Under the pieces are notes generated by a model. It was not told the origin of the DNA and did not search any database. It was given only the letters and a program-made list of their open reading frames with translations. A DNA stretch of 8,134 bases from Pseudomonadota bacterium (GTDB lineage: Bacteria > Pseudomonadota > Gammaproteobacteria > Burkholderiales > Burkholderiaceae_C): the NCBI GenBank assembly GCA_018241985.1, contig JAFECV010000080.1, positions 1-8,134 on the forward strand, in the 5' to 3' direction. Made by a program: the position numbers and the translations under genes. Positions 1 to 6,462 of this stretch are shown piece by piece (the stretch's first letter is position 1; each line of letters begins with the position of its first letter).

Positions 1-23
1 CTCTGGCGGCGAGCACCGGGCGA

Positions 24-59
24 AGCGACACGCAGTGCGCGCAGCCTGGGGGTGGTTCA
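24..59 (-). repeat. Gene-end repeat core, copy A
   Basis: Read on the minus strand, this 36-bp stretch begins with TGAACCACCCCC and continues through CACTGCGTGT to GCT. It aligns without gaps to 7920-7955 on the plus strand. The first 12 bases are identical, as is the 10-base CACTGCGTGT block, and most remaining differences lie in the six bases after the C-run. It starts two bases after the stop codon of the acid phosphatase gene and points the same way as that gene. The element probably continues past the left edge of the window, so its outer boundary is unknown. I remember similar sequences after genes in Comamonadaceae, but could not check. Confidence 0.6.
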
Positions 60-61
60 CT

Positions 62-946
62 TCAAGGTGCCGAACTGCCGCCCAGCTTCAGCGCCGCCGC
101 CTCGGCCGCGCAGTCGCGCTGCATCGGCTGCGGGTGCGCGCGCAAAGCGGCGACCTCGGCCTTCGCGGCCTGCAGTTGCGCCTCGAACAGCGGGTCGGCG
201 TGCAGCCGTGCGACGGTGGCGCTGCCGACCTGCCGTCCGGCCACGGTGTCGCTGTACCAGTGCGCGCCGCAGATCACGCGGCTCTGGGCGAACGCGGCGC
301 CGCGCTGCTGGATCGCATTCGTCCGGTCCGGCACCAGCTCGGACAGGATCAGCGCCCAGGCCCAGCCGATCGACGAATGGCCCGACGGATACGAGCCGTC
401 CTTCGCCAGCGCCGCGTTCTCTTCCGGCGTGCACGAGCTGGCGTGGTTGACCACGAACGGCCGCGTCCGCTGGTAGTGGTCCTTGGCCTTGTAGGTCGCG
501 AGGCCGGCATCGGTGAAGCTGCGGCGCAGCAGGGCCGTCAGCTGCGGCGAGCGCGCCGGGTCGATCTCGAAACCGAGCGCGCAGGCGAATGCGTTCGCCG
601 ACGCGGGGAACTTCAGGTTCGCGTCCTGGGCTGCCAACGCGCCGCGCGGGCCGCGCGCCAGCGCGCGCGTGTCGAGGTACGCGGCCTCGTCGGCCTTCGC
701 CGCGGCGCTGCCCGCGGCCGGCGGGGGCGGCAGCAGCGCCAGGCTGTCGGGCAGTTCGGCGGGCGGCAGGTAGCCGCGCCAGATGCCGGGCTTGAGTTCG
801 CCGATCTGCGCCACGTCGGTCGGCGGCGCCGCGGTCGCCGTGCCCGGCGGATGCAGTGCGCACCCCTGCAGCACGGACGCGGCCAGCAGCGCGGCCGCCA
901 GGACGGGAAGGACGGGCCTGCGCCCGGCGCGTGGGTTCTTCTTCAT
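62..946 (-). CDS. Class A-type acid phosphatase lipoprotein (PAP2 superfamily)
   Basis: This 294-residue protein should hydrolyse phosphate monoesters outside the cytoplasm, as class A non-specific acid phosphatases (PhoN type) do. All three parts of the PAP2 active site are visible: K-x6-RP at residues 155-163 (KDHYQRTRP), PSGH at 187-190 and SR-x5-H-x3-D at 222-233 (SRVICGAHWYSD). GSYPSG followed by H, and SRVICG followed by a histidine block, fit class A rather than membrane-embedded PAP2 lipid phosphatases, and no membrane span follows the signal. The N-terminus is a lipoprotein signal: basic residues, a hydrophobic stretch and the lipobox LQGC with Cys29. A lipid anchor is somewhat unusual, since class A enzymes are usually soluble periplasmic proteins. 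A proline/alanine-rich linker follows to about residue 85. The frame stays open 23 codons upstream, but the ATG at 946 is chosen because GGAGACA lies four bases before it and the signal peptide starts there. The gene stands alone, divergent from rep. The physiological substrate is unknown. Confidence 0.9.
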   Translation of the reverse strand: MKKNPRAGRRPVLPVLAAALLAASVLQGCALHPPGTATAAPPTDVAQIGELKPGIWRGYLPPAELPDSLALLPPPPAAGSAAAKADEAAYLDTRALARGPRGALAAQDANLKFPASANAFACALGFEIDPARSPQLTALLRRSFTDAGLATYKAKDHYQRTRPFVVNHASSCTPEENAALAKDGSYPSGHSSIGWAWALILSELVPDRTNAIQQRGAAFAQSRVICGAHWYSDTVAGRQVGSATVARLHADPLFEAQLQAAKAEVAALRAHPQPMQRDCAAEAAALKLGGSSAP

Positions 947-950
947 CGCT

Positions 951-957
951 TGTCTCC
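951..957 (-). promoter_or_regulatory. Ribosome binding site of the acid phosphatase gene
   Basis: The minus strand reads GGAGACA, then four bases (AGCG), then ATG at 946. This decides the start over the longer upstream reading. The binding-protein gene at 4460 has the same GGAGACA with the same spacing. Confidence 0.7.
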
Positions 958-1116
958 GTTGGTTCTGGATGATCCCGGCGGTCCGGTGGTCCGGGCCAGT
1001 ATGCCGACGCCGCACAGGCGATGCGCGTCACCGGCGCGACTATCATCGACGGGTTTCGCCCGCCCGCGCCTCCGCTCCGGCGTCCCGCCCCCTCTCCCCA
1101 GAATCCCGCTGTCCCG

Positions 1117-3186
1117 ATGTCCGCCGGCCTGAACCCTGCGCAGCAGCAAGCCGTGAACCACCTGCGCGGCCCGTGCCTGGTGCTGGCCGGCGCCGGCTCC
1201 GGCAAGACGCGGGTGATCACGCACAAGATCGCGCGGCTGATCCAGACCGGCACGCCAGCCGAGAAGATCGCGGCGATCACGTTCACAAACAAGGCCGCGG
1301 CCGAAATGCGCGAGCGCGCCACCTCTCTTGTCGGCCGCGCGGCGCGCGACGCGCTGATCTGCACCTTCCACGCCTTGGGCGTGCGCATGCTGCGCGCGGA
1401 CGGCGAGGCATTGGGGCTGAAACCGCGCTTTTCGATCCTCGACAGCGACGACGTCACCAGCCTGCTGAAGGACTGCGGCGCCGGCACCGACGCGGCGACC
1501 GCGCGGCAATGGCAATGGGCGATCAGCCGCTGGAAGAACATGGGATTGGACGCGGCCCAGGCCGAGGCTCAGGCGCAGAACGACACCGAGCGCATCGCGG
1601 CACGCATCATGGCGCGCTACCAGGAGCGGCTGGCGGCGTACCAGAGCGTGGACTTCGACGACCTGATCGTGCTGCCGGTGCGCCTCTTGCGCGAGCACGC
1701 CGAGCCGCGCGCGAAATGGCAGGCCGCGTTCGAGCACCTGCTGATCGACGAGTACCAGGACACGAACGCGACCCAGTACGAGCTGCTGAAGCTCCTGGCC
1801 GGCGCGCGTCCGCGCTTCACCGCGGTCGGCGACGACGACCAGAGCATCTACGGCTGGCGCGGCGCGACGCTGGACAACCTGCAGCGGCTACCGGAGGACT
1901 TTCCGGCGCTGGAGGTGATCAAGCTCGAGCAGAACTACCGCTCGACGAACGCGATCCTGCGTGCGGCGAACGCGCTGATCCGGCCGAACCCGAAGCTGTT
2001 CCCGAAGACGCTGTTCTCCGAACTCGGCGAGGGCGAGCCGGTGCGCGTGGTCGACTGCGACAACGAGGAGCACGAGGCCGAGCGCGCGGCGCAGCGCATC
2101 CTGTCCCTGCGCGAGAACTCTCCCTACAAGGCATGGCGCGACTTCGCGGTGCTGTACCGCGCGAACCACCAGGCGCGGCTGTTCGAGCAGGCGCTGCGGC
2201 GCGCGCAGATCCCGTACAAGGTGTCGGGCGGCCAGAGCTTCTTCGACCGCGCCGAGATCCGCGACCTGTGCGCCTGGCTGCGGCTGTGGGTCAACAACGA
2301 TGACGACCCGGCGTTCCTGCGCGCGGTAACCACGCCGAAGCGCGGCATCGGCCACCAGACGCTCGAGCGCCTGGGCCGGTTCGCCGGCCAGTACCACCTC
2401 AGCCTGTTCGACGCGATCTTCTCGAACAGCCTGGCGAGCGTGCTGCCTGCGCGCGCGCTGGACGCGGTGCACGAGTTCGGGCGCCAGGTGAACGACCTGG
2501 AATTTCGCGCGCGCCACACCCGCGGCGCGGAAGACGCGCGCGCGTTCCTGGCCGGCTGGCTGAACGACATCGGCTACGAGCGGCACCTGTACGACGGCGA
2601 GGACAGCGAAAAGCTCGCCGCCGCGCGCTGGACCCATGCGCTCGAGTTCTGCGACTGGATCGCCGGGCGCTGCGGCGGGCAGGCGCAGGACGCAACCGGC
2701 GCCGGCGACGCGCTGGAGGCGAAGTCGCTGCTCGAAGTCGCGCAGACGGTGTCGCTGCTGTCGTCGATCGCCGAGCGCGATCAGGAGCAGAACGTCGTCA
2801 CGCTCTCGACGCTGCACGCGGCCAAGGGGCTGGAATGGCCGCACGTGCTGCTGGTCGGCGTGAACGAGGGGCTGCTGCCGTTCAAGGCCGGCGACGATGC
2901 GGGTGCGGGCAGCGCGGCGGACGGCGTGCAGCAGCAGCGGCTGGAGGAAGAGCGCCGGCTGATGTACGTCGGCATCACGCGCGCGCAGCGCACGCTCGGC
3001 GTCAGCTGGACGAAGCGGCGCAAGCGGGGGCGCGAGACGGTGCCGGGCCGCCCGAGCCGCTTCATCGCCGAGATGGCGCTGGATGAGGCCACGGTCCGCG
3101 AAGACCCGCGCGAGAAGCTGCGCGCGCTGCGCGCCGAGTTCGCGCGCCGGGCCGAGCACGCGGGCGCGCCTGCGGGCGAATCCTGA
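1117..3186 (+). CDS. rep: ATP-dependent DNA helicase Rep (UvrD/PcrA superfamily 1)
   Basis: This 689-residue protein is a superfamily 1A helicase that moves 3'-5' on single-stranded DNA. In E. coli, Rep helps replication forks past bound proteins and acts in restart. Helicase motifs appear in order: Walker A AGAGSGKT (24-31), motif Ia TFTNKAA, motif II DEYQD (211-215), motif III VGDDDQSIYGW (237-247), motif IV around QNYRS, motif V TLHAAKGLEW (565-574) and motif VI YVGITRAQ (617-624). The N-terminus (LNPAQQQAV, then GPCLVLAGAGSGKT) and the tail with RPSRF resemble E. coli Rep more than UvrD, and the length is close to the 673 residues of E. coli Rep. No C-terminal Tudor-like extension of the UvrD/PcrA kind is obvious. 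The ATG at 1117 is chosen because family similarity begins there; the 32 upstream codons are proline/arginine-rich and look non-coding. No good Shine-Dalgarno precedes it. The gene is intact, divergent from the phosphatase and convergent with the binding-protein gene. PcrA/UvrD naming is the main alternative. Confidence 0.93.
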   Translation: MSAGLNPAQQQAVNHLRGPCLVLAGAGSGKTRVITHKIARLIQTGTPAEKIAAITFTNKAAAEMRERATSLVGRAARDALICTFHALGVRMLRADGEALGLKPRFSILDSDDVTSLLKDCGAGTDAATARQWQWAISRWKNMGLDAAQAEAQAQNDTERIAARIMARYQERLAAYQSVDFDDLIVLPVRLLREHAEPRAKWQAAFEHLLIDEYQDTNATQYELLKLLAGARPRFTAVGDDDQSIYGWRGATLDNLQRLPEDFPALEVIKLEQNYRSTNAILRAANALIRPNPKLFPKTLFSELGEGEPVRVVDCDNEEHEAERAAQRILSLRENSPYKAWRDFAVLYRANHQARLFEQALRRAQIPYKVSGGQSFFDRAEIRDLCAWLRLWVNNDDDPAFLRAVTTPKRGIGHQTLERLGRFAGQYHLSLFDAIFSNSLASVLPARALDAVHEFGRQVNDLEFRARHTRGAEDARAFLAGWLNDIGYERHLYDGEDSEKLAAARWTHALEFCDWIAGRCGGQAQDATGAGDALEAKSLLEVAQTVSLLSSIAERDQEQNVVTLSTLHAAKGLEWPHVLLVGVNEGLLPFKAGDDAGAGSAADGVQQQRLEEERRLMYVGITRAQRTLGVSWTKRRKRGRETVPGRPSRFIAEMALDEATVREDPREKLRALRAEFARRAEHAGAPAGES

Positions 3187-3206
3187 ATTCGCCGCGGTCC
3201 GCTCTG

Positions 3207-3260
3207 CTTTTTATAGCTGACTGCGCACGCTGCGCCTGCGCTCGAGCCCTAAAAGACTCG
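3207..3260. repeat. Degenerate intergenic hairpin repeat between convergent genes
   Basis: The 104-bp gap between rep and the binding-protein gene holds an A/T-rich start (CTTTTTATAGCTG), then a perfect short hairpin, GCGCA-CGC-TGCGC at 3223-3235, then a palindromic GCTCGAGC and two A-runs (AAAA at 3251-3254 and 3261-3264). The order TATAGCTG, GCGC, GCGCT, GAGCC resembles an abundant intergenic element that I remember from Acidovorax, Delftia and relatives; this is memory, not a search. Its place between two converging genes would suit a two-way transcription end, but the hairpin is short and the T-run on the plus strand comes before it, so I do not call a terminator. Confidence 0.45.
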
Positions 3261-3290
3261 AAAACCGGCCCGTCCGACGCCGTGCACCGG

Positions 3291-4460
3291 TCAGGGCTTG
3301 CCCGGATCCTTGAAGTTCGGGAAGCTCTCGAACTCGACGTTCTGCAGCTGGCCGTCGACCTTCTCGACCTTGCGGATGTACAGCGTCTGGATGATGTCGC
3401 GGGTCGCCGGGTCGATCTCCACCGGGCCGCGCGGGCTGGTCCACTTCATGCCCTTCGCGGCGGCGATGAATTTGTCGACGTTGGCGTCGCCGCCGGTCTT
3501 CTTCAACACCAGGTCGATCAGCTGCATGCCGTCGTAGCCGCCGACCGACATGAAGTTCGGCCGGTCCTTCGGGTACGCCTTGTAGTAGGCGGCGACATAG
3601 GCCTTGTTCTCGGGCGACTTGTGGTCTTCCGAGTAGTGGAACGAGGTGATGATGCCCAGGGCGTTGTCGCCGAGCGCGTTGATCACGTCCTCGTCGGTCA
3701 GGTCGCCGGTCGCGATGATCTTGATGCCGGCCTTGTCCAGGCCGCGCTCGTAGAAGCCCTTCATGAAGCCGATCGTCAGTTCACCCGGCGGCAGGAACAT
3801 GAACACCGCGTCGGGCTTCACGTCCTTGATCTTCTGCAGGTACGGCGCCATGTCGGGGCTCTTCACCGGCACGCGCACTTCGCCGACGATCTCGCCGCCG
3901 GCGGCGCCGAAGGTCTTCTTGAACTGCGCTTCGGCGTCGTAGCCGGGCCCATAGTCGGCGACCAGGATGAACACCTTCTTGATGCCGTTCTTCGCGGCCC
4001 AGCTCGCGACCGGCGCGGTGGTCTGCGGCAGCGTCATCGACACCCGCACGACGTACGGCGACTTCGTGGTGATGATCGAGGTGGCCGCGTTCATCACGAT
4101 CATCGGCTTCTTCGCCTCGGTCGCGATCGGCGCGACCGCCAGCGCCGACGGGGTCAGCGCGAAGCCGGCCAGCAGGTCGACCTTGTCCTGCACCAGCAGC
4201 TGCTGCGCGAGGCGCTTGTCGACGTCGCCCGAGGTGCCCGGGTCGTCGTTCTTCAGCACGATCTGGACCGGGCGGCCGCCGAGCGCGTTGCCGTGCTCGT
4301 GCAGGTACAGGTCGACGCCGTGCTGGATCTGCTTGCCGTACGCGGCGAACGGGCCCGACATCGGCAGGATCAGCCCGATCTTCAAGGGTTCGGCCGCATG
4401 GGCGGCGGCGGCCAGACCTGCGATCATGAGCGCGGTGATCAGCTGCTTGATGGCTTGCAT
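3291..4460 (-). CDS. HAAT-family ABC transporter substrate-binding protein (LivJ-like)
   Basis: This 389-residue exported protein captures a solute in the periplasm and delivers it to the LivHMGF-type complex encoded divergently beside it. Residues 1-22 form a Sec signal peptide: a short basic start, a hydrophobic core and AHA before a likely cut ahead of AEPLKIG. The mature part follows the type I periplasmic binding fold (Peripla_BP_6). It opens with the family's KIGLILPMSGPFAAYG block (27-42) and has a first-lobe strand-and-helix run with GVDLYLHEHGNALGG near 48-62. The hinge-region segment KKVFILVADYGPGYDAE is at 161-177, followed by the late SVGGYDGMQLI at 305-315. The length is typical, and nothing is missing. 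The ATG at 4460 is chosen over an ATG 46 codons upstream because GGAGACA lies four bases ahead of it, the signal peptide begins there, and a promoter sits inside the longer reading. The ligand is not readable: branched-chain amino acids, amides and aromatic acids are all possible. Confidence 0.92.
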   Translation of the reverse strand: MQAIKQLITALMIAGLAAAAHAAEPLKIGLILPMSGPFAAYGKQIQHGVDLYLHEHGNALGGRPVQIVLKNDDPGTSGDVDKRLAQQLLVQDKVDLLAGFALTPSALAVAPIATEAKKPMIVMNAATSIITTKSPYVVRVSMTLPQTTAPVASWAAKNGIKKVFILVADYGPGYDAEAQFKKTFGAAGGEIVGEVRVPVKSPDMAPYLQKIKDVKPDAVFMFLPPGELTIGFMKGFYERGLDKAGIKIIATGDLTDEDVINALGDNALGIITSFHYSEDHKSPENKAYVAAYYKAYPKDRPNFMSVGGYDGMQLIDLVLKKTGGDANVDKFIAAAKGMKWTSPRGPVEIDPATRDIIQTLYIRKVEKVDGQLQNVEFESFPNFKDPGKP

Positions 4461-4464
4461 CGGT

Positions 4465-4471
4465 TGTCTCC
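4465..4471 (-). promoter_or_regulatory. Ribosome binding site of the binding-protein gene
   Basis: The minus strand reads GGAGACA, then ACCG, then ATG at 4460. It fixes the start at the signal peptide and matches the arrangement before the acid phosphatase. Confidence 0.7.
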
Positions 4472-4509
4472 AGTGAATGGCTTCGTTCAGTGACGCGGCG
4501 ACCGCCGGC

Positions 4510-4538
4510 TCGAAATGAACGGTAATCATACGTACAAT
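4510..4538 (+). promoter_or_regulatory. Candidate promoter of the permease/ATPase operon
   Basis: TCGAAA (4510-4515, four of six to the sigma70 -35 consensus) is separated by 17 bases from TACAAT (4533-4538, five of six to the -10 consensus). Transcription would begin near 4545, giving a leader of about 55 bases before livH. The -10 box is the left part of the palindrome at 4533-4543, so a protein bound there would block it. The match is weaker than the opposite promoter, and the call rests on hexamer similarity alone. Confidence 0.4.
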
Positions 4539-4553
4539 TTGTATCCGTTTCAA
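4525..4553 (-). promoter_or_regulatory. Sigma70-type promoter of the binding-protein gene
   Basis: On the minus strand, TTGAAA (4548-4553) is followed by exactly 17 bases and then TATGAT (4525-4530). Each hexamer differs from the sigma70 consensus at one position. Transcription would start near 4518, leaving a leader of about 57 bases to the ATG at 4460. The spacer contains the palindrome TACAAATTGTA. This A/T-rich patch stands out sharply from the surrounding GC-rich DNA. Confidence 0.7.
4528..4544. promoter_or_regulatory. Putative operator palindrome in the divergent promoter
   Basis: TACAATTTGTA at 4533-4543 is a perfect 5+1+5 inverted repeat. A second, overlapping symmetry pairs ATAC (4528-4531) with GTAT (4541-4544). 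The site lies in the spacer of the minus-strand promoter and covers the -10 box of the plus-strand one, as expected for a regulator acting on both sides of the transporter locus. No regulator gene lies in this window, so the binding protein is unknown; MarR, GntR, TetR or LysR types cannot be told apart from the site. Confidence 0.5.
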
Positions 4554-4562
4554 CGAACCCCC

Positions 4563-4610
4563 GGCGGCAACCCTGCTGCCATGCCGAGCAGGCGGCAACC
4601 ATGCTGAGCA
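4563..4610 (+). repeat. Short direct repeats around the livH start
   Basis: GGCGGCAACC followed by C or A and TGCTG occurs at 4563-4578 and 4591-4606 (15 of 16 bases equal, 28-bp offset). Between and across them, ATGCCGAGCA (4581-4590) and ATGCTGAGCA (4601-4610) match at nine of ten bases. The second ATG is the livH start. The pattern looks like a small, imperfect local duplication. Confidence 0.55.
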
Positions 4611-5467
4611 ACTTCATCGGCGTGCTGTTCGACGGCGTGGCCTACGGCAGCCTGCTGTTCCTGATCAGCGTCGGCCTGTCGATCACGATGGGGCTGATGA
4701 ACTTCGTCAACCTCGCGCACGGGGCGTTCGCGATGATCGGCGGCTACGCCTGCGTGATCGCGATGAACCGGTACGGCGTGCCGTTCCCGCTCGCGCTGCT
4801 GCTGGCGTTCGCGGCCGGCGCGCTCGCCGGCCTGGTGCTGGAACGCCTGCTGTACCGCCGGCTGTACCGGGCGAATCCGCTCGACCAGGTGCTGTTCTCG
4901 ATCGGCCTGGTCTTCATCTCGATCGCGGCCGCGACCTATTTCTGGGGCTCGCAGCAGCAGCCGTCGCAGCTGCCCCCGTGGCTGTCGGGGCAGGTGTCGC
5001 TGCTCGGGGTCGAGGTCGGCCTGTACCGGCTGGTCCTGATCGGCCTGGTCGTGCTGATCACGCTCGGCCTGCAGCTGCTCGTCGAGCGCACGCGCTTCGG
5101 TGCGCGGATCCGCGCGTCGGTCGACAACCAGCAGGCGGCGGCGGGGCTGGGCATCAACGTCGGCCGGGTGTTCAGCCTGACCTTCGCGCTCGGCTCGGGG
5201 CTGGCGGGCCTCGGCGGCGGCCTGGGGCTGGACGTGCTCGGCCTCGATCCGAACTTTCCGATCAAGTACATGGTGTACTTCCTGCTCGTGGTCGTGGTCG
5301 GCGGCGCGAGCACGATCAAGGGGCCGCTGATCGCCGCGCTGATCCTCGGCGTGTTCGACGTGGCCGGCAAGTACTACGTGCCGGCGATCGGCTCGTTCAT
5401 CATCTACGGGATGATGGTGCTGCTGCTGGTGCTGTTCCCGGCCGGGCTGGTCGGCAAACGGTCATGA
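4601..5467 (+). CDS. livH: HAAT ABC transporter permease, LivH type
   Basis: This 288-residue inner-membrane protein is one half of the transport channel. It has about eight hydrophobic segments, roughly at residues 3-29, 37-55, 62-81, 95-114, 140-160, 187-209, 223-253 and 263-284. The LivH signature GLMNFVNLAHGAFAMIGGY is at 31-49. The cytoplasmic loop that docks on the ATPases is at about 162-185, running from ERTRFGARIRAS through the conserved glycines of AAAGLGIN. The length matches the family (about 290-310). The ATG at 4601 has only a weak ribosome site (AGGCGG), and no earlier in-frame start fits the first membrane helix. Its stop overlaps the next gene by four bases (ATGA), so the two are probably translated in tandem. 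The symbol refers to the family; the substrate need not be leucine. Confidence 0.92.
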   Translation: MLSNFIGVLFDGVAYGSLLFLISVGLSITMGLMNFVNLAHGAFAMIGGYACVIAMNRYGVPFPLALLLAFAAGALAGLVLERLLYRRLYRANPLDQVLFSIGLVFISIAAATYFWGSQQQPSQLPPWLSGQVSLLGVEVGLYRLVLIGLVVLITLGLQLLVERTRFGARIRASVDNQQAAAGLGINVGRVFSLTFALGSGLAGLGGGLGLDVLGLDPNFPIKYMVYFLLVVVVGGASTIKGPLIAALILGVFDVAGKYYVPAIGSFIIYGMMVLLLVLFPAGLVGKRS

Positions 5468-6462
5468 TCGCGCGCTGGCTCGATCCGCCGCGGCCGATGC
5501 TCCCGACCGACCGCTGGCGGCCGCTCGAAGTGCTGTTCTGGCTGCTGCCGGTGGCGGCGTACTTCGTGTTTCCCGGCTACCTGTCGCTGCTCTCGCAGAT
5601 CATGATCACCGGGCTGTTCGCGGTGTCGCTGGACCTGATCCTCGGCTATGCCGGCATCGTCTCGCTCGGCCACGCGGCGTTCTTCGGGATCGGCGCCTAC
5701 ACCGCGGGGCTGCTCGCGGCGCACGGCTGGCCCGAGCCGCTGCTGGGCCTGTTCGCCGCCGCGCTGCTGGCGGCGCTGGCCGGCTACCTGACCAGCTTCC
5801 TGGTGGTGCCGGGACAGGACCTGACGCGGCTGATGGTGACGCTCGGGATCGGCCTGATGCTGTTCGAGGGCGCGAACAAGGCGACCGACCTCACCGGCGG
5901 CGTCGACGGGCTGCAGGGCATCGCCTCCGGCAAGGTGCTCGGCCTGTTCGGGTTCGACCTGTTCGGCAAGACCGCGTACTGGTACAGCCTGATCGTGCTG
6001 TTCGTGCTGTTCGTGCTGCTGCGGCGCATCGTCGCTTCGCCGTTCGGCCTGAGCCTCACCGGCATCCGCGAGGGCGGACGGCGCATGCCGGCGATCGGCG
6101 CCGACGTGCCGCGGCGCCTGACCGCGGCGTTCACGCTGGGTGCGGCGATCGCCGGCGTCGCCGGCGCGCTGCTGGCGCAGACCACGCAGTTCGTCGGCCT
6201 CGACACGCTGGGCTTCTCGCGCTCGGCCGATCTGCTGATCATGCTGGTGCTTGGCGGCGCGGGGCGCCTGTACGGCGCGCTGGTCGGCGCCGCGCTGTTC
6301 ATGCTGGCGCAGTCGTATATCTCGGACCTAAATCCGGTGTACTGGCAGTTCTGGCTCGGGCTGCTGCTGGTCGCGATCGTGCTGTTCGCGCGCGGCGGCA
6401 TCCTCGGCGGGCTGGAGCGCCTGCTTGGCAAGCTGCGCACGACTCGGGAGCCGGCGCGATGA
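5464..6462 (+). CDS. livM: HAAT ABC transporter permease, LivM type
   Basis: This 332-residue protein is the second membrane subunit and should pair with the LivH-type protein. The signature GYAGIVSLGHAAFFGIGAY is at residues 61-79, near the N-terminus as in LivM. Hydrophobic segments lie at about 21-40, 43-60, 68-86, 92-115, 121-137, 172-187, 219-238, 255-283 and 294-309. The ATPase-contact loop is about 193-214, with SPFGLSLTGIREGG followed by IGADV. The ATG at 5464 overlaps the livH stop as ATGA. The frame remains open far upstream inside livH, but that upstream part is arginine/glycine-rich shadow sequence. The cytoplasmic tail ends in a basic stretch. It is somewhat shorter than E. coli LivM, which carries an N-terminal extension, but normal for bacterial homologues. 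Confidence 0.92.
   Translation: MIARWLDPPRPMLPTDRWRPLEVLFWLLPVAAYFVFPGYLSLLSQIMITGLFAVSLDLILGYAGIVSLGHAAFFGIGAYTAGLLAAHGWPEPLLGLFAAALLAALAGYLTSFLVVPGQDLTRLMVTLGIGLMLFEGANKATDLTGGVDGLQGIASGKVLGLFGFDLFGKTAYWYSLIVLFVLFVLLRRIVASPFGLSLTGIREGGRRMPAIGADVPRRLTAAFTLGAAIAGVAGALLAQTTQFVGLDTLGFSRSADLLIMLVLGGAGRLYGALVGAALFMLAQSYISDLNPVYWQFWLGLLLVAIVLFARGGILGGLERLLGKLRTTREPAR

Noticed and set aside
151..157. Degenerate ABC signature in LivG (residues 151-157, LPYGRQR) as a sign of an inactive ATPase
   Set aside because: LivG family members normally carry a Y-G-Q/R variant here, and Walker A, Walker B, Q-loop and switch histidine are all intact. The coordinates given here are protein residues; the gene is at 6459-7223.
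999..1004. Minus-strand CATACT as a -10 box for the phosphatase gene
   Set aside because: Only four of six matches, with no -35 partner at proper spacing.
1041..1046. TATCAT as a -10 box for rep
   Set aside because: The hexamer is plausible, but no -35-like sequence lies 16-18 bases upstream, and it sits in ordinary GC-rich DNA.
57..1541. Long minus-strand open frame of 494 codons across the phosphatase and the start of rep
   Set aside because: It is arginine/alanine-rich, runs antisense to clear helicase motifs and out of frame with the phosphatase, and has no recognisable motif. It is an effect of high GC.
1888..3159. 423-codon minus-strand open frame opposite rep
   Set aside because: Low-complexity Arg/Ala/Leu composition, antisense to a gene with all helicase motifs; a GC shadow.
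3282..4493. 403-codon plus-strand open frame opposite the binding-protein gene
   Set aside because: Valine/arginine/histidine-rich shadow of the binding-protein gene, with no motif and no ribosome site.
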